From the NCBI RefSeq assembly GCF_017115105.1, contig NZ_JABXKH010000065.1, forward strand, positions 1-52,711: a stretch of DNA of 52,711 bases, in the 5' to 3' direction. Under the pieces are notes generated by a model. The model was not told where the DNA came from. It ran no database searches and saw only the letters and a program-made list of their open reading frames with translations. Of this stretch, positions 16,071 to 24,529 are shown in pieces; positions within the stretch are counted from its first letter, which is position 1; every line of letters begins with the position of its first letter. Made by a program: the position numbers and the translations under genes. The stretch comes from Nostoc sp. NMS2 (GTDB taxonomy: Bacteria > Cyanobacteriota > Cyanobacteriia > Cyanobacteriales > Nostocaceae).

Positions 16071-16109
16071 GGAAAAAGCGTTGCAAAGTTACTTCGCAAC
16101 GCTTTTTCC
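16071..16109. terminator. Strong 14-bp hairpin
   Basis: GGAAAAAGCGTTGC (16071-16084) and its exact complement (16096-16109) enclose an 11-nt loop. The arm ends in a T-rich strand on both orientations (CTTTTTCC), so it could end transcription of the minus-strand gene at 16322-16510 or of readthrough in either direction. Confidence 0.55.
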
Positions 16110-16321
16110 AAGAGGGTATTATTTTTTGCTGCCTTTGATTGTTGTTGGAGGGGTTTCTGTCCCTACTCTGCCAAGACAACTGAAACCTGGAGTTACACTA
16201 TACAAATTCAGGTTATTTCCGATCAACTACATCCACATCTACAGATACAGAGGTTGTCTCAAAATCAGTTTTCTCCTTTTTTGTAGCTCTCCTGCTGGTG
16301 AAATCATACTGGAGAACTTTA

Positions 16322-16510
16322 TCAATCTTTACTTACTTGTAGGTTTTGGATCAGGGGTTGCTGGTTATTTTGAACATTAGTTGAAGAATAGTGAGCGATG
16401 ACAAATACGGGTAGTGTAAGAGTCAATAGAGCGATCGCAGTTCCCACAATATCTGCCAAACGTTGGGAATATGTGTCGGTAGAATTGGCAGACTGGCTAT
16501 TTGAATTCAT
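16322..16510 (-). CDS. Small single-span membrane protein
   Basis: A 62-residue protein beginning MNSNSQSANSTDTYSQRLAD, then one transmembrane helix IVGTAIALLTLTLPVFVIAHY (about residues 21-41) and a short polar tail. I recognise similar short proteins with AIALLTLTLP and VIAHYSS in Nostoc genomes but know no function. No neighbour links it to a pathway. The next gene downstream on the same strand, beyond the 16071-16109 hairpin, is ppa. Coding is supported by the clear membrane helix and by an intact frame in an otherwise stop-rich spacer. Confidence 0.6.
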   Translation of the reverse strand: MNSNSQSANSTDTYSQRLADIVGTAIALLTLTLPVFVIAHYSSTNVQNNQQPLIQNLQVSKD

Positions 16511-17310
16511 ACAAAATTGAAGTTTTTCGTAACACTGTATGGGTCTACTCTCTGGTTGAGAGTCTTAATGCTATGTTAGCTATTTTTAAACTGTAAAATG
16601 TGTAGCATTCTACAACTTAAACCAGTTATATAACTGTCATAATAGCCTTTTTATACATGGAGTTCTTAATACAAAGTTACAAGTAAACAAATCATGTTTT
16701 ATTTTGTAATTAATATTTTCAGATGTTTCCCTGTATAGTGTAATGGTTTGCATACGCAAAGCCAACTTTGACAGCATCATAAATTACATTTTTTCGCTTG
16801 CTTAAAAATTAATTAGCAAAACATATTTGTTTGATACTTTATGATTATAACATCCTAAAACGCCTTTGATAAGGTCATTTTACTGAAATTGCCAATTTGT
16901 GATACAGGACACAAATTAGCAAAAGCACTGAATATCTATCAGTGCTTTTGATTCTTATCCGGTAGTTATACATACAAATATTTGGCAAAAAAGAAGAAAT
17001 AGTAGGAATGATTTTTGTAACCAATGATAACTACCGAATAAATACAGATATATCAACTGCATTGTGCGGCATGAATTCAGTGATACTACTAAATAAATAT
17101 TTAAGAATTTAAATTTCTAAATCTCTGCAATATTACTAGCATTTTGTCAATCTATATATAGGTAGAGTAAAGAATGTTTTAGAAGGTGGCATAGAGGTGT
17201 AGCCCCATGCCCAATGCCCATGCCTCATGCAAAATCTGGGTGGAGAATATTTAGAGAGGATCGCAAGCTACACTAAAAACAACATTTACAAAGAGTGCAA
17301 AGGTAGCGTT
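16511..17310. other. Long AT-rich intergenic region
   Basis: About 800 bases with no convincing gene. It contains a terminator-like hairpin at 16921-16949, a copy of the CCCAATGCCCATGCC repeat family near 17205-17225, and several AT-rich blocks that could hold promoters. The hairpin suggests an unannotated short transcript ending near 16950. Confidence 0.45.
16921..16949. terminator. Hairpin AAAAGCACTGA / TCAGTGCTTTT
   Basis: Perfect 11-bp stem with a 7-nt loop (ATATCTA). The arms end in A and T runs, so it can act as an intrinsic terminator in either direction. No gene ends close by. Confidence 0.55.
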
Positions 17311-17531
17311 ATGACCTCTGTAACCAATCCACCCAACGCCCTCACCCCTTTCCCAGACCATACCCAGCTTCCTGAGTCTGATGGCACGTTTGTAAGCCAG
17401 TCGCTTGCGGGGGTTCCCCCGTTGAAGGTAATTTGTTGTTGAGTAGCGATGAAAGGGCAGAACAGGAACGCCAAAGAGCCGACCGCCTAGCTGCCCAATT
17501 GCGATCGCTCGGCATTGAACCAGAAGCCTAA
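17311..17531 (+). pseudogene. Uma2-family endonuclease gene with the middle deleted
   Basis: The first 28 codons (MTSVTNPPNALTPFPDHTQL, then PESDGTFV) are the N-terminus of cyanobacterial Uma2 proteins. The last codons, read in another frame from about 17439, give ERAEQERQRADRLAAQLRSL then GIEPEA and TAA at 17529-17531, which is the coiled C-terminus of the same family. The PD-(D/E)XK nuclease core between them is absent. The junction is an interspersed repeat (CGCTTGCGGGGGTTCCCCCG, 17401-17420). The 71-residue open frame covering the first part ends in the repeat and is not an intact gene. Confidence 0.75.
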
Positions 17532-17619
17532 TATTTTATACTGTAAATTACGAATTACTAATTAAATCTGTGGCTTAATTTGTTTAGACACAAATTTTAC
17601 TGCTATCAGGGAAATCATA

Positions 17620-18777
17620 ATGACAAATAAACCTCCTTCCGAACCAGAGTCATCTCAAAGAAGTGCCCTTGGCTTTGATGAATTTATAGCCATTCTGGTT
17701 GCCTTCACCACTATCGGAGCGATTCTTTTTTGGTCATTGTCCCGCAGGGATTCTAGCTGGAACTTTAACGGGCTGCTGTCGCCTTCTTCCACTCCTTCGC
17801 CTAGTGTTCAACCAAATCAAGTATTGCCCTCCCTTAATCCCAAGCTAGAGCCAAATGTAGTCCCTAAGACAGTTTTGCCCTATTCTCCACCGGAGGCTGT
17901 TGTTGAACCCAAGACACCTTCATTGCCAACTAACAGCGCCCCTCCTTCCCGTGTAGTCCTACCATCTGCTCAGGTAATTCCGACTCAATCCCCACAATCA
18001 CAGACACCCGTACCCTCTTCAGCAGTACTTGAATCATCAATTAAAGTATCATTGCCTTTAGTAACTCCGGCAAAACAAAAATCTATTATTCCGCCGCCAA
18101 TTGCATTTAACGATGTGCCCAATAACTTCTGGGGTCGGCGTTTTATAGATGTTCTTTCTTCCCGTAGTATTCTCAAAGGGTTTCCTGATTATTCTTTTAG
18201 ACCAAATCAGCCTGTAAACCGCGCTGAATTTGCTACTATAGTGCAAAAAGCCTTTGACCAAGAACCGTCTAAGAGTGCGATCGCATTTGAAGATGTACCA
18301 ACAAAATTCTGGGCAACTCCAGCTATCGATGAAGCCATCAGTGCCGGATTTCTCAAAGGCTACCCGAAAAAAACCTTCAAACCACAACAAAATATTTCAC
18401 GAGTGCAAGTTTTAGTTGCCCTCGTTAGTGGGTTAAATTTGAAAGCACCCACTTCCCCAAATCAGATTTTAAGTGTTTATAAAGATGCTAAAGATATTCC
18501 ACCTTATGCTATTAGCAAAATAGCTGCCGCTACAACTAATGGTCTGGTAGTTAACTATCCAAACCCACAAATTCTTGCTCCCAACAAAGTAGCTAGTCGG
18601 GCGGAAGTGGCGGCAATGATTCATCAAGCCTTAGTAAAACGGGGCAAGTTGGAGGCAATTTCATCTCCAAGTATAGTGCGTAGGCGTAGCCCGCAGCAGG
18701 TATCGCGCAGTGCGTCTCCAGAAATTTCGCGCACTCCAAAGGTTAAATTGTCTCCAGAAGCCTCGCCTCAGCGATAA
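17620..18777 (+). CDS. SLH-domain membrane protein
   Basis: A 385-residue protein with one N-terminal transmembrane helix (FIAILVAFTTIGAILFWSL, about residues 22-40), a proline/serine-rich linker (about 50-165), and three SLH repeats: FNDVPNNFWGRRFIDVLSSR, then FEDVPTKFWATPAIDEAISA, then YKDAKDIPPYAISKIAAA. Each repeat is followed by GFPDYSFRPN-like or GYPKKTFKPQ-like turns. SLH domains bind secondary cell-wall polymers or peptidoglycan, so the protein probably tethers the membrane to the wall. The basic tail after residue 345 includes residues encoded by an interspersed repeat (GTAGGCGTAGCCCGC). Start ATG 17620 is the first in frame. Similar proteins are common and of unknown detailed role in Nostoc. 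Confidence 0.87.
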   Translation: MTNKPPSEPESSQRSALGFDEFIAILVAFTTIGAILFWSLSRRDSSWNFNGLLSPSSTPSPSVQPNQVLPSLNPKLEPNVVPKTVLPYSPPEAVVEPKTPSLPTNSAPPSRVVLPSAQVIPTQSPQSQTPVPSSAVLESSIKVSLPLVTPAKQKSIIPPPIAFNDVPNNFWGRRFIDVLSSRSILKGFPDYSFRPNQPVNRAEFATIVQKAFDQEPSKSAIAFEDVPTKFWATPAIDEAISAGFLKGYPKKTFKPQQNISRVQVLVALVSGLNLKAPTSPNQILSVYKDAKDIPPYAISKIAAATTNGLVVNYPNPQILAPNKVASRAEVAAMIHQALVKRGKLEAISSPSIVRRRSPQQVSRSASPEISRTPKVKLSPEASPQR

Positions 18778-18862
18778 TTCGTAATTCGTAATAGAGCCTC
18801 CGGCACGCTCCGTGGTTTTCATGCCCAAAGGGCTGTACGTAATTCGTAATTAAACTAAAAGT

Positions 18863-18962
18863 AACCGCTCAATAATCCGGGGTAAATCGCTCAGTGACAA
18901 GGCTCAAATGACGTAAACTCGTTCCTGAACTGGTAGTTCGCCCCGATTTATTGAGCGGATAC
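18863..18962. mobile_element. 100-bp inverted-repeat element flanked by a 10-bp direct repeat
   Basis: CCGCTCAATAATCCGGGG (18865-18882) and CCCCGATTTATTGAGCGG (18941-18958) are inverted repeats matching at 16 of 18 positions. The element is bracketed by the same ten bases AACTAAAAGT (18853-18862 and 18963-18972), as expected for a target-site duplication. The 58-bp centre carries a small GAACTGGTAGTTC hairpin and no coding capacity. It is called a MITE-like element by structure; it could instead specify a structured RNA. Confidence 0.6.
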
Positions 18963-19083
18963 AACTAAAAGTCACAGTAAGCTACCTCTAGGAATAGTAG
19001 CGTTATGGGTCGGGTCTAAATACTCATCCATAACGTAATCACGAATTACGAATTGTTAATGAACTTGGTAGGGAATTTTGAGA

Positions 19084-19118
19084 GAAGTCTGAACGCCGAC
19101 TTCCGGCATTCAGACTTC
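19084..19118. repeat. Strong hairpin GAAGTCTGAACGCCG / CGGCATTCAGACTTC
   Basis: A 15-bp stem with one mismatch and a 5-nt loop. It lies 66 bases past the stop of the minus-strand CAAD gene, but no T run follows it on that strand. It could stabilise the 3' end of that message or be a dispersed repeat. Confidence 0.5.
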
Positions 19119-19184
19119 GGTAATTTGGAATTAGAGCGTATTCTTATCCAGGAGTACGTCTCATATAGAAGCGATAATTAGATA

Positions 19185-19622
19185 TTAAGCTTCTGGAATT
19201 TGTTTACCAACCACTTGTGATTTCAAAGTGGTGATTTCACTAGTTAACTCTTTCCTCGTTGAGGCTTTGAGTAAATAGCGGTAAACAAACCAGGCAGAGT
19301 AACCAATCCCAATCAACTCAAAAGTAGGCGCTACTAAAGGGATATCATTCAAAGCGTCCAATATTGCCAAGAGTACTTTAACACCAACAATCGATCCCAC
19401 AATTAAACCAACTGTTACCAGGGGTTGCTTATATTCATTAAAGAAGCCTCCCACATATTCTGGCAATGTTGCTAAAAATGTAGAAACTTGCTCCCCGTAT
19501 TTTAGCCATTCATCTTGAGACTGTGTGGGAGGCTGGAGTTTTGTGATGGTTCCCGTTTGGGTGTTGATCTCTGCCACTGTAGTATCTTTGGATGCGGTTT
19601 CAGTAAATTCTTGTTCTGGCAT
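19185..19622 (-). CDS. CAAD-domain (CURT1-like) thylakoid membrane protein
   Basis: A 145-residue protein matching the CAAD domain first seen appended to cyanobacterial aminoacyl-tRNA synthetases and shared with plant CURT1 thylakoid-curvature proteins. A polar N-terminus (1-50) leads to a helix with EYVGGFFNEYKQPL, two membrane helices (VTVGLIVGSIVGVKVLLAIL and LVAPTFELIGIGYSAWFVYR) joined by a short DALNDIP turn, and a final amphipathic helix with TRKELTSEI. Cyanobacterial CurT shapes thylakoid membranes. ATG 19622 is preferred over ATG 19634 because GGGAG lies five bases upstream of it. The gene is monocistronic. Confidence 0.87.
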   Translation of the reverse strand: MPEQEFTETASKDTTVAEINTQTGTITKLQPPTQSQDEWLKYGEQVSTFLATLPEYVGGFFNEYKQPLVTVGLIVGSIVGVKVLLAILDALNDIPLVAPTFELIGIGYSAWFVYRYLLKASTRKELTSEITTLKSQVVGKQIPEA

Positions 19623-20646
19623 TTTCACTCCCATTAATTTGACAGTTGAGTTTTTTTAATCTGGATAATTGCAACCAAAAGGCTGTTGATTAGGTAATGC
19701 ACAAGTGCATCAGTACAATTTGTTAAAGGGCACAAAAGGGTTTGAGTGTCCTATAACTATAATTGCGCCGTAATATCTACTGCATCAACTACAAGGTAGA
19801 CAGTCAGTAGGAGGGAGGATAGAATTCAGAAGGGAGCAGGATGTATTATGATCGTCCTTCCGAGTTCTTTTCTAAATCAACTGGAATCCTCTGGTTGTGA
19901 TTATCCCATTCCGTGTCATTTGCTTATAATCGTACTAAATCTAAGTACAAATCAGGCAAAAATGAACCCACCTCTCATTTATATAAGCCTAAAAGCCGAT
20001 TTTAGACAATATTAAAGCTATCTTAAGCCGCGTTCGTCAATTAACTCATTCGTATTGATATTAATACGTAATAAAAGTTTTTGTGTATTCACATAGGCTA
20101 GACTTTCAATCTATTTTATGATAGGCGTGCTGGTGATTGGGGATGGGGAATGGGGCATCAGGAAGACAAGGTGGACAAGAGAGACAAAGGGGACAAGGGG
20201 GAATTATTAAAATTAAGTCTCTTCCTTGTCTCTTTTCCATGCCCATGCCCCATAATCAATGCTTTTGTTTTTTTCCTGATTGTATTAATTTTATAAGGAA
20301 GCAGTAAGGTAGACTAGTGACGTACCTGATGGTAATAACTAATTGCTATCAACTGTATATTGAGGAAAGTATTGTGGTAAGGAGAAGACAGTCTCTGCAG
20401 GTCTTTAGTGCGGGAAATTATTTGTTACTGCTGAAAAAAGTAAATTCTGGTCGCTGCCAGTAAGTCTACTTAGCAACATTGCTATCAAAATCACTCATAG
20501 TATATGAGATTATGCCAATTATCTACTAAGCAATGATTTGCTGTTGCTATAAAAGAAGATAATGTAAATGTTCATCACCAATTAAACTGTTTGTACAAGC
20601 TAAACTGATTTGGTAATTTTTGCGGGAAGGCAAGGAGGTTTGAGAA
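19623..20646. other. 1-kb intergenic region between divergent genes
   Basis: It should contain promoters for the CAAD gene (-) and the histidine kinase (+). A -10-like TATAAT lies at 19925-19930, with no good -35 at normal spacing. A block of GGGGAATGGGGCATC and GGGGACAAGGGGG repeats occupies about 20138-20250. The kinase ribosome-binding site AAGGAGG is at 20632-20638. No gene longer than a few codons was credible. Confidence 0.5.
20632..20638 (+). promoter_or_regulatory. Strong ribosome-binding site of the histidine kinase gene
   Basis: AAGGAGG, eight bases before ATG 20647, fixes the kinase start. Confidence 0.65.
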
Positions 20647-22371
20647 ATGCCAACTCAAAAGCCAACCCTTATCGATAGCAGTTCAGAAAGCAAAAAAGTG
20701 TCAGCCGAAGAGCCATCGACAGACGAACTACCGACCATAGAATTTCCCTCACGAGGGAAACTCAAAGCCAGTTCTTGGCGCATCCATCAAAAAATTGGCT
20801 ATGGGTACTTTGTCGCTATCGGAATTGGTTTTTTTGGAGCGCTAACTGGATTAGTGATTGCCAACTACTACCGGGGAAGAGAAGTAAGGCAATTCAATCA
20901 AGCTTATGAACAAGGACAACTACTGAGTAATTATAGAGATGCAGTAGTAGGGGCGCAATTACATAGCTCTAATCTAGTTGCTGTATTAGAAAATTCACAA
21001 CAACTACAAACCCAAAAAGCTGATTTTCTGAAGAATGTTGAAAAAGCCAAGCAATTAGAATCAAAAATTTCTGGATTTATTGACAGTAAACCTAAAAGAC
21101 TAGCGGCAACAAGTTCGACTTTACAGACGCTATTGCTCGATTACAAGAATAATTTAAAAGCTTACGTTGACCAAATCGAGGTCGTCTTACAGAAAATTGA
21201 CTCCCAACAAGTGCAGCCTCAGCAAATTTCTTCTGCCCGATCGCAATTATTGACAATTATGCGTGGTGAAACAGCCATGCGCCTAGATCAGCTTTCTGAA
21301 AGCTTGGCTAACATCCTGCAAACTGCTGAAGATCAAGAGCAAGAAAGGCAAAAAGCCGTTGAGCAGGCAAAAGTAGTTGAGCGATTGATCGTAATTATAA
21401 GTATGCTCGTTTCGGTGGCGATCGCAGCCATTGTCGCTTGGCGTACCAGTCGAGCGATCGCTGAACCAGTTATCACCGTCACCCAAGTAGCTGAACAAGT
21501 AGCCAGGAAACATAATTTTGATTTGCGAGCGCCCGTCACCACTGAAGATGAAATTGGCCTACTTGCCAAATCTCTAAATCGTCTGATTGAGCGAGTATCT
21601 GAGCGAACCAAAGAACTACAACAAGCTAAAGAATTAGCCGAAGCTGCTAGCAAGGCAAAAAGCGTATTTTTGGCTAATGTCAGCCACGAATTACGCACAC
21701 CATTAAATGCTGTCATTGGCTTGAGCCAACTTCTAGAAGACGACGCTACCGATCTTGGTTTATCGGCAGACTTTATCACCGACTTAGAAACAATTAACGC
21801 TGCCGGTAAGCATCTACTGCACTTGATTAACGAAATCCTCGACTTGTCAAAAATTGAAGCGGGGAAAATGACTCTTTATCCAGAAACATTTGAGATTGCA
21901 ACGCTAATTCATAACGTCGTCCTCACAGTCAAACCAGATATCGAAAAAAATGCCAATGTCTTAGAAGTGCATTTTGATGAGCAACTTGGCATTATCTACG
22001 CCGATCAAACTAGGATGCGGCAGGTGTTGTTAAACTTACTCAGCAACGCTGGTAAATTCACTACAAACGGCAGGGTGACGCTGACAGTTAACAGAGAAAA
22101 GGATGAATTACGACTGGATGCTCCTTTGGGAATGATTACTTTTACCGTTAACGACACAGGTATAGGTATGTCTAACCGTCAACAGCAGCAGTTATTTCAA
22201 CCTTTTACACAAGGTGATACTTCGACGACGAAAAAGTATGGAGGTACAGGACTAGGGTTAGCAATTAGCCGCCACTTTTGCCAGATGATGGGTGGTGAGA
22301 TTATTGTCAAAAGTCAGCCGGGAATTGGCTCTACTTTCACTATTCGTCTACCAATGACTGTGCAGGATTAA
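20647..22371 (+). CDS. Membrane sensor histidine kinase
   Basis: A 574-residue kinase. An unusual acidic cytoplasmic N-tail (1-48) precedes the first membrane helix (about 52-74). A helical extracytoplasmic sensor of about 170 residues follows, then a second helix ([17 protein letters not shown], about 247-263) and a HAMP linker ([20 protein letters not shown]). A short coiled coil leads to the HisKA H-box [10 protein letters not shown] (phosphorylated His near 346). The HATPase domain shows NLLSNAGKF (N-box), DTGIGM (G1) and [10 protein letters not shown] (G2). There is no receiver domain, so a partner regulator must lie elsewhere. The helical sensor resembles four-helix-bundle (CHASE3-like) sensors. 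The signal is unknown. Confidence 0.92.
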   Translation: MPTQKPTLIDSSSESKKVSAEEPSTDELPTIEFPSRGKLKASSWRIHQKIGYGYFVAIGIGFFGALTGLVIANYYRGREVRQFNQAYEQGQLLSNYRDAVVGAQLHSSNLVAVLENSQQLQTQKADFLKNVEKAKQLESKISGFIDSKPKRLAATSSTLQTLLLDYKNNLKAYVDQIEVVLQKIDSQQVQPQQISSARSQLLTIMRGETAMRLDQLSESLANILQTAEDQEQERQKAVEQAKVVERLIVIISMLVSVAIAAIVAWRTSRAIAEPVITVTQVAEQVARKHNFDLRAPVTTEDEIGLLAKSLNRLIERVSERTKELQQAKELAEAASKAKSVFLANVSHELRTPLNAVIGLSQLLEDDATDLGLSADFITDLETINAAGKHLLHLINEILDLSKIEAGKMTLYPETFEIATLIHNVVLTVKPDIEKNANVLEVHFDEQLGIIYADQTRMRQVLLNLLSNAGKFTTNGRVTLTVNREKDELRLDAPLGMITFTVNDTGIGMSNRQQQQLFQPFTQGDTSTTKKYGGTGLGLAISRHFCQMMGGEIIVKSQPGIGSTFTIRLPMTVQD

Positions 22372-22514
22372 ATAAGACTGGGCATGGGGCATTGGGCACT
22401 TGTACTGAGCGAAGTCGAAGTATTGGGCATGGGAAAAATTTACTCCCTCATCTCCCGGTTGGTGAGCGAAGTCGAACCACATCTCCCCCTACTCCCCCAT
22501 CTCCCCAATCTCAA
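22372..22514. repeat. Interspersed-repeat cluster between convergent genes
   Basis: Holds GGGCATGGGGCATTGGGC tandem-type sequence, one copy of CTTGTACTGAGCGAAGTCGA (22398 on) and CATCTCCCC-type repeats. A 63-residue frame across it is a repeat translation, not a gene. Confidence 0.7.
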
Positions 22515-23216
22515 TTAGGTAATGATATTCACCCTCCCTGTATCCAAGTCGTAACGACCGCCCACGATTTTCAATTTACCTGACTGTACCTGCTCAGTTA
22601 AAAGCTTTGAGTTCTTCAAGCGTTCAATTTGATATTGCACATTTGCCACCACAGCATTCTCAACTGCTTCACCTGGCTGATCCTTGACTTTTTTCAAAGC
22701 TGGCTTAATTGCCTTTACAAAAGTACTAATATCACCGGGTAACGATTCGTTTTTCACAGCTGCGGTTACAGCCCCACAACGTTCATGCCCCATCACCATC
22801 AGCAGTGGAGAACCTAATAAGACAACGGCATATTCAATACTACCGATCGCTTCAGATGTGGCAATATTTCCAGCAATCCGAACATCAAAGATGTCTCCGA
22901 TACCCTGATCGAAAACAATTTCTGCGGGTACTCGTGAATCCGCACAGCTAAGAATAGTTGCAAATGGATGTTGAGCTTGAGCAACTTCCTGCAACCGTAG
23001 CGCCGATTGATCGGGGTATTGCGGTTGATGATCGACAAATCGCTGATTCCCCTTCATCAGCTTTTGTAAAGCAGCATCGGGACTTAGGGATTGAGTGGGC
23101 GCTGGGTGTGTTTCGTCAGCTTTAGCCTGTTCCACCCGCCAGAGGAAATCGCTGGCAGTTATCGCCATTCCAAATGCCCCAGTGATTCCCAACTTCAAAA
23201 AGTTACGACGTTCCAT
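22515..23216 (-). CDS. Tat-exported beta-carbonic anhydrase
   Basis: A 233-residue beta-class carbonic anhydrase, which interconverts CO2 and bicarbonate. Zinc ligands are Cys91 (SCADSR, with Asp93-Arg95 as the catalytic dyad), His144 and Cys147 (GHERCGA). The N-terminus MERRNFLKLGITGAFGMAIT is a twin-arginine signal with RRNFLK and a hydrophobic stretch ending near AKADE, so the folded, metal-loaded enzyme should be exported. This matches the periplasmic EcaB type. It follows sbtA and sbtB on the same strand with a 28-bp gap, so it belongs to an inorganic-carbon operon. ATG 23228 (MKYFMERRNF) is an alternative start, and neither has a good ribosome-binding site. Confidence 0.9.
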   Translation of the reverse strand: MERRNFLKLGITGAFGMAITASDFLWRVEQAKADETHPAPTQSLSPDAALQKLMKGNQRFVDHQPQYPDQSALRLQEVAQAQHPFATILSCADSRVPAEIVFDQGIGDIFDVRIAGNIATSEAIGSIEYAVVLLGSPLLMVMGHERCGAVTAAVKNESLPGDISTFVKAIKPALKKVKDQPGEAVENAVVANVQYQIERLKNSKLLTEQVQSGKLKIVGGRYDLDTGRVNIIT

Positions 23217-23244
23217 GAAATACTTCATTAAATTTATCACTCTC

Positions 23245-23556
23245 TTACATCGACGCGACACATCTGACAGAGCGAATCTCCATCACATCCGAAACGTAGC
23301 AAGTACCACCGAACTTGTTGAGAAGTGGTTTGATATTTTCTACAACAGGCTTGAGTTGGTCTGGCATACAAAATGCGAGGATGTAAACATTATCAAGCAT
23401 GGTCATGTCTAAATCTTCTGTCGTTCCTCGTAATCCTTTGCCAGCAACATTTCGGATTACGGCATGGTTATGTACACCCGACTTGTCTAAATTGTCTAAA
23501 ATTTTGGCAAGCTCAAAGGAGTTAGCGATAATTTCTATCTTTTTAACTACATGCAT
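23245..23556 (-). CDS. sbtB: SbtB, PII-like regulator of bicarbonate uptake
   Basis: A 103-residue PII-fold protein that binds adenyl nucleotides and controls the SbtA transporter at the membrane. Recognisable pieces are KKIEIIANSFELAKILDNLD at the N-terminus, the T-loop region with RNVAGKGLRG, and the C-terminal strand CYVSDVMEI. The true start is ATG 23556: GGAGG (23564-23568) lies seven bases upstream and overlaps the end of sbtA, so translation is probably coupled. A longer frame (23610) would begin inside sbtA. The end SVRCVASM has one cysteine, not the C-x4-C redox loop described for the Synechocystis protein. Confidence 0.9.
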   Translation of the reverse strand: MHVVKKIEIIANSFELAKILDNLDKSGVHNHAVIRNVAGKGLRGTTEDLDMTMLDNVYILAFCMPDQLKPVVENIKPLLNKFGGTCYVSDVMEIRSVRCVASM

Positions 23557-23560
23557 ATTA

Positions 23561-24529
23561 TTACCTCCAAAATAGGTTAATTCCGTAGAGATATAACGGA
23601 ATTCCCACAATAATATTGAACGGAAATGTCACCGCTATAGCGGTAGAAACATACAAGCTAGGATTTGCTTCTGGAACAGTCATCCGCATAGCTGCTGGGA
23701 CAGCAATGTAAGAAGCACTGGCACACAATACAGCGAACAAAAGCGAATCTCCGCGAGGCATACCGATGAGTTTGGCAATCACTAGTCCAATGCCTGCATT
23801 GAGTATTGGAATTAGTATGGCAAATAAAATCAGAAAAACTCCGGTTTTTTGCAAGTCTTTAATTCTTCTGGCAGCGACTAGTCCCATGTCCAGTAAAAAG
23901 AAGGTGAGAACACCATAAAACAACCCTTGAGTAAAGGGTTCTAATACTTTCCAACCGCGTTCACCTGTCAAAACACCTATTAATAGACTACCGACTAATA
24001 GAAAAACTGAACTATTAAGAAATGCTTCTTGCAAAACTTCTGGCCACGAAAACTCTCGCTTTCCATCGGCGGTGAATATATTCACCAAAATTAGACCAAC
24101 TATAATCGCTGGAGATTCCATCAGGGCAAGGGCTGCCACCATGTAACCATCAAAAGCAATGCCAAGCTCAGTTAAAAAAGCGCTAGCTGTGATGAAAGTG
24201 ACGGCACTGATAGAACCGTAGGTTGCAGCGATCGCAGCTGCATCGTAAGTATCTAATTTCCACTTCAGGATAAAAAAGGTGTAAATTGGAACAACACAAG
24301 CCATCATCATTGCTGCTGCGAGCGTTAGAACTACTTCCTGAGTAACACCGCTTTTAATTAGTTCTACCCCTCCTTTAAAACCAATGGCAAACAGCAGATA
24401 CAACGAAAAGAGTTTGGGCACTGGTGCAGGAATTTCTAGATCGGACTTGACAAAAACAGCAGTCATGCCTAAAAAGAAAAACAGGATTGGCGGATTCAAA
24501 ATGTTGGATACAATTAAACTCAGATCCAT
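23561..24529 (-). CDS. sbtA: SbtA, sodium-dependent bicarbonate permease
   Basis: A 322-residue polytopic protein of the SbtA family (bicarbonate/Na+ symport), a main inducible high-affinity carbon importer of the cyanobacterial CO2-concentrating mechanism. About ten helices can be seen, from ILNPPILFFFLGMTAVF to YVSTAIAVTFPFNIIVGIPL, with the conserved FAIGFKGGVELIKSG and CASASYIAVPAAMRM. It lies in the plasma membrane. Start ATG 24529 is preferred over GTG 24535; AAGGA is nine bases upstream of it. The stop (TAA 23563-23561) is four bases before the sbtB start. Carbon limitation probably induces the operon, but no CcmR/NdhR-type site could be identified by eye. Confidence 0.93.
   Translation of the reverse strand: MDLSLIVSNILNPPILFFFLGMTAVFVKSDLEIPAPVPKLFSLYLLFAIGFKGGVELIKSGVTQEVVLTLAAAMMMACVVPIYTFFILKWKLDTYDAAAIAATYGSISAVTFITASAFLTELGIAFDGYMVAALALMESPAIIVGLILVNIFTADGKREFSWPEVLQEAFLNSSVFLLVGSLLIGVLTGERGWKVLEPFTQGLFYGVLTFFLLDMGLVAARRIKDLQKTGVFLILFAILIPILNAGIGLVIAKLIGMPRGDSLLFAVLCASASYIAVPAAMRMTVPEANPSLYVSTAIAVTFPFNIIVGIPLYLYGINLFWR
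23564..23568 (-). promoter_or_regulatory. sbtB ribosome-binding site inside the end of sbtA
   Basis: GGAGG formed by the last codons of sbtA (WR-stop), seven bases before ATG 23556. This supports translational coupling and the short SbtB start. Confidence 0.65.

Larger units (their letters stand above)
15840..16321. other. Spacer with tandem heptamers and a strong hairpin
   Basis: About 480 bases between ppa and the small membrane-protein gene, with no credible gene. It holds GGGGAATGGG-type repeats (about 15912-15970), the CTCCCTG heptamer array and the hairpin at 16071-16109. The frames crossing it are made of repeats. Confidence 0.6.
18778..19184. other. Repeat-rich spacer between convergent genes
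   Basis: Contains ATTCGTAATTCGTAAT tandem sequence (from 18777 and again near 18838), a GAGCCTCCGGCACGCTCCG repeat (18796-18814), a 100-bp inverted-repeat element (18863-18962) and a hairpin (19084-19118). No gene. Confidence 0.6.

Noticed and set aside
17227..17442. Intact 71-residue gene
   Set aside because: The first 28 residues lie before the Uma2 start and the end is a dispersed repeat; the true content is a Uma2 remnant.
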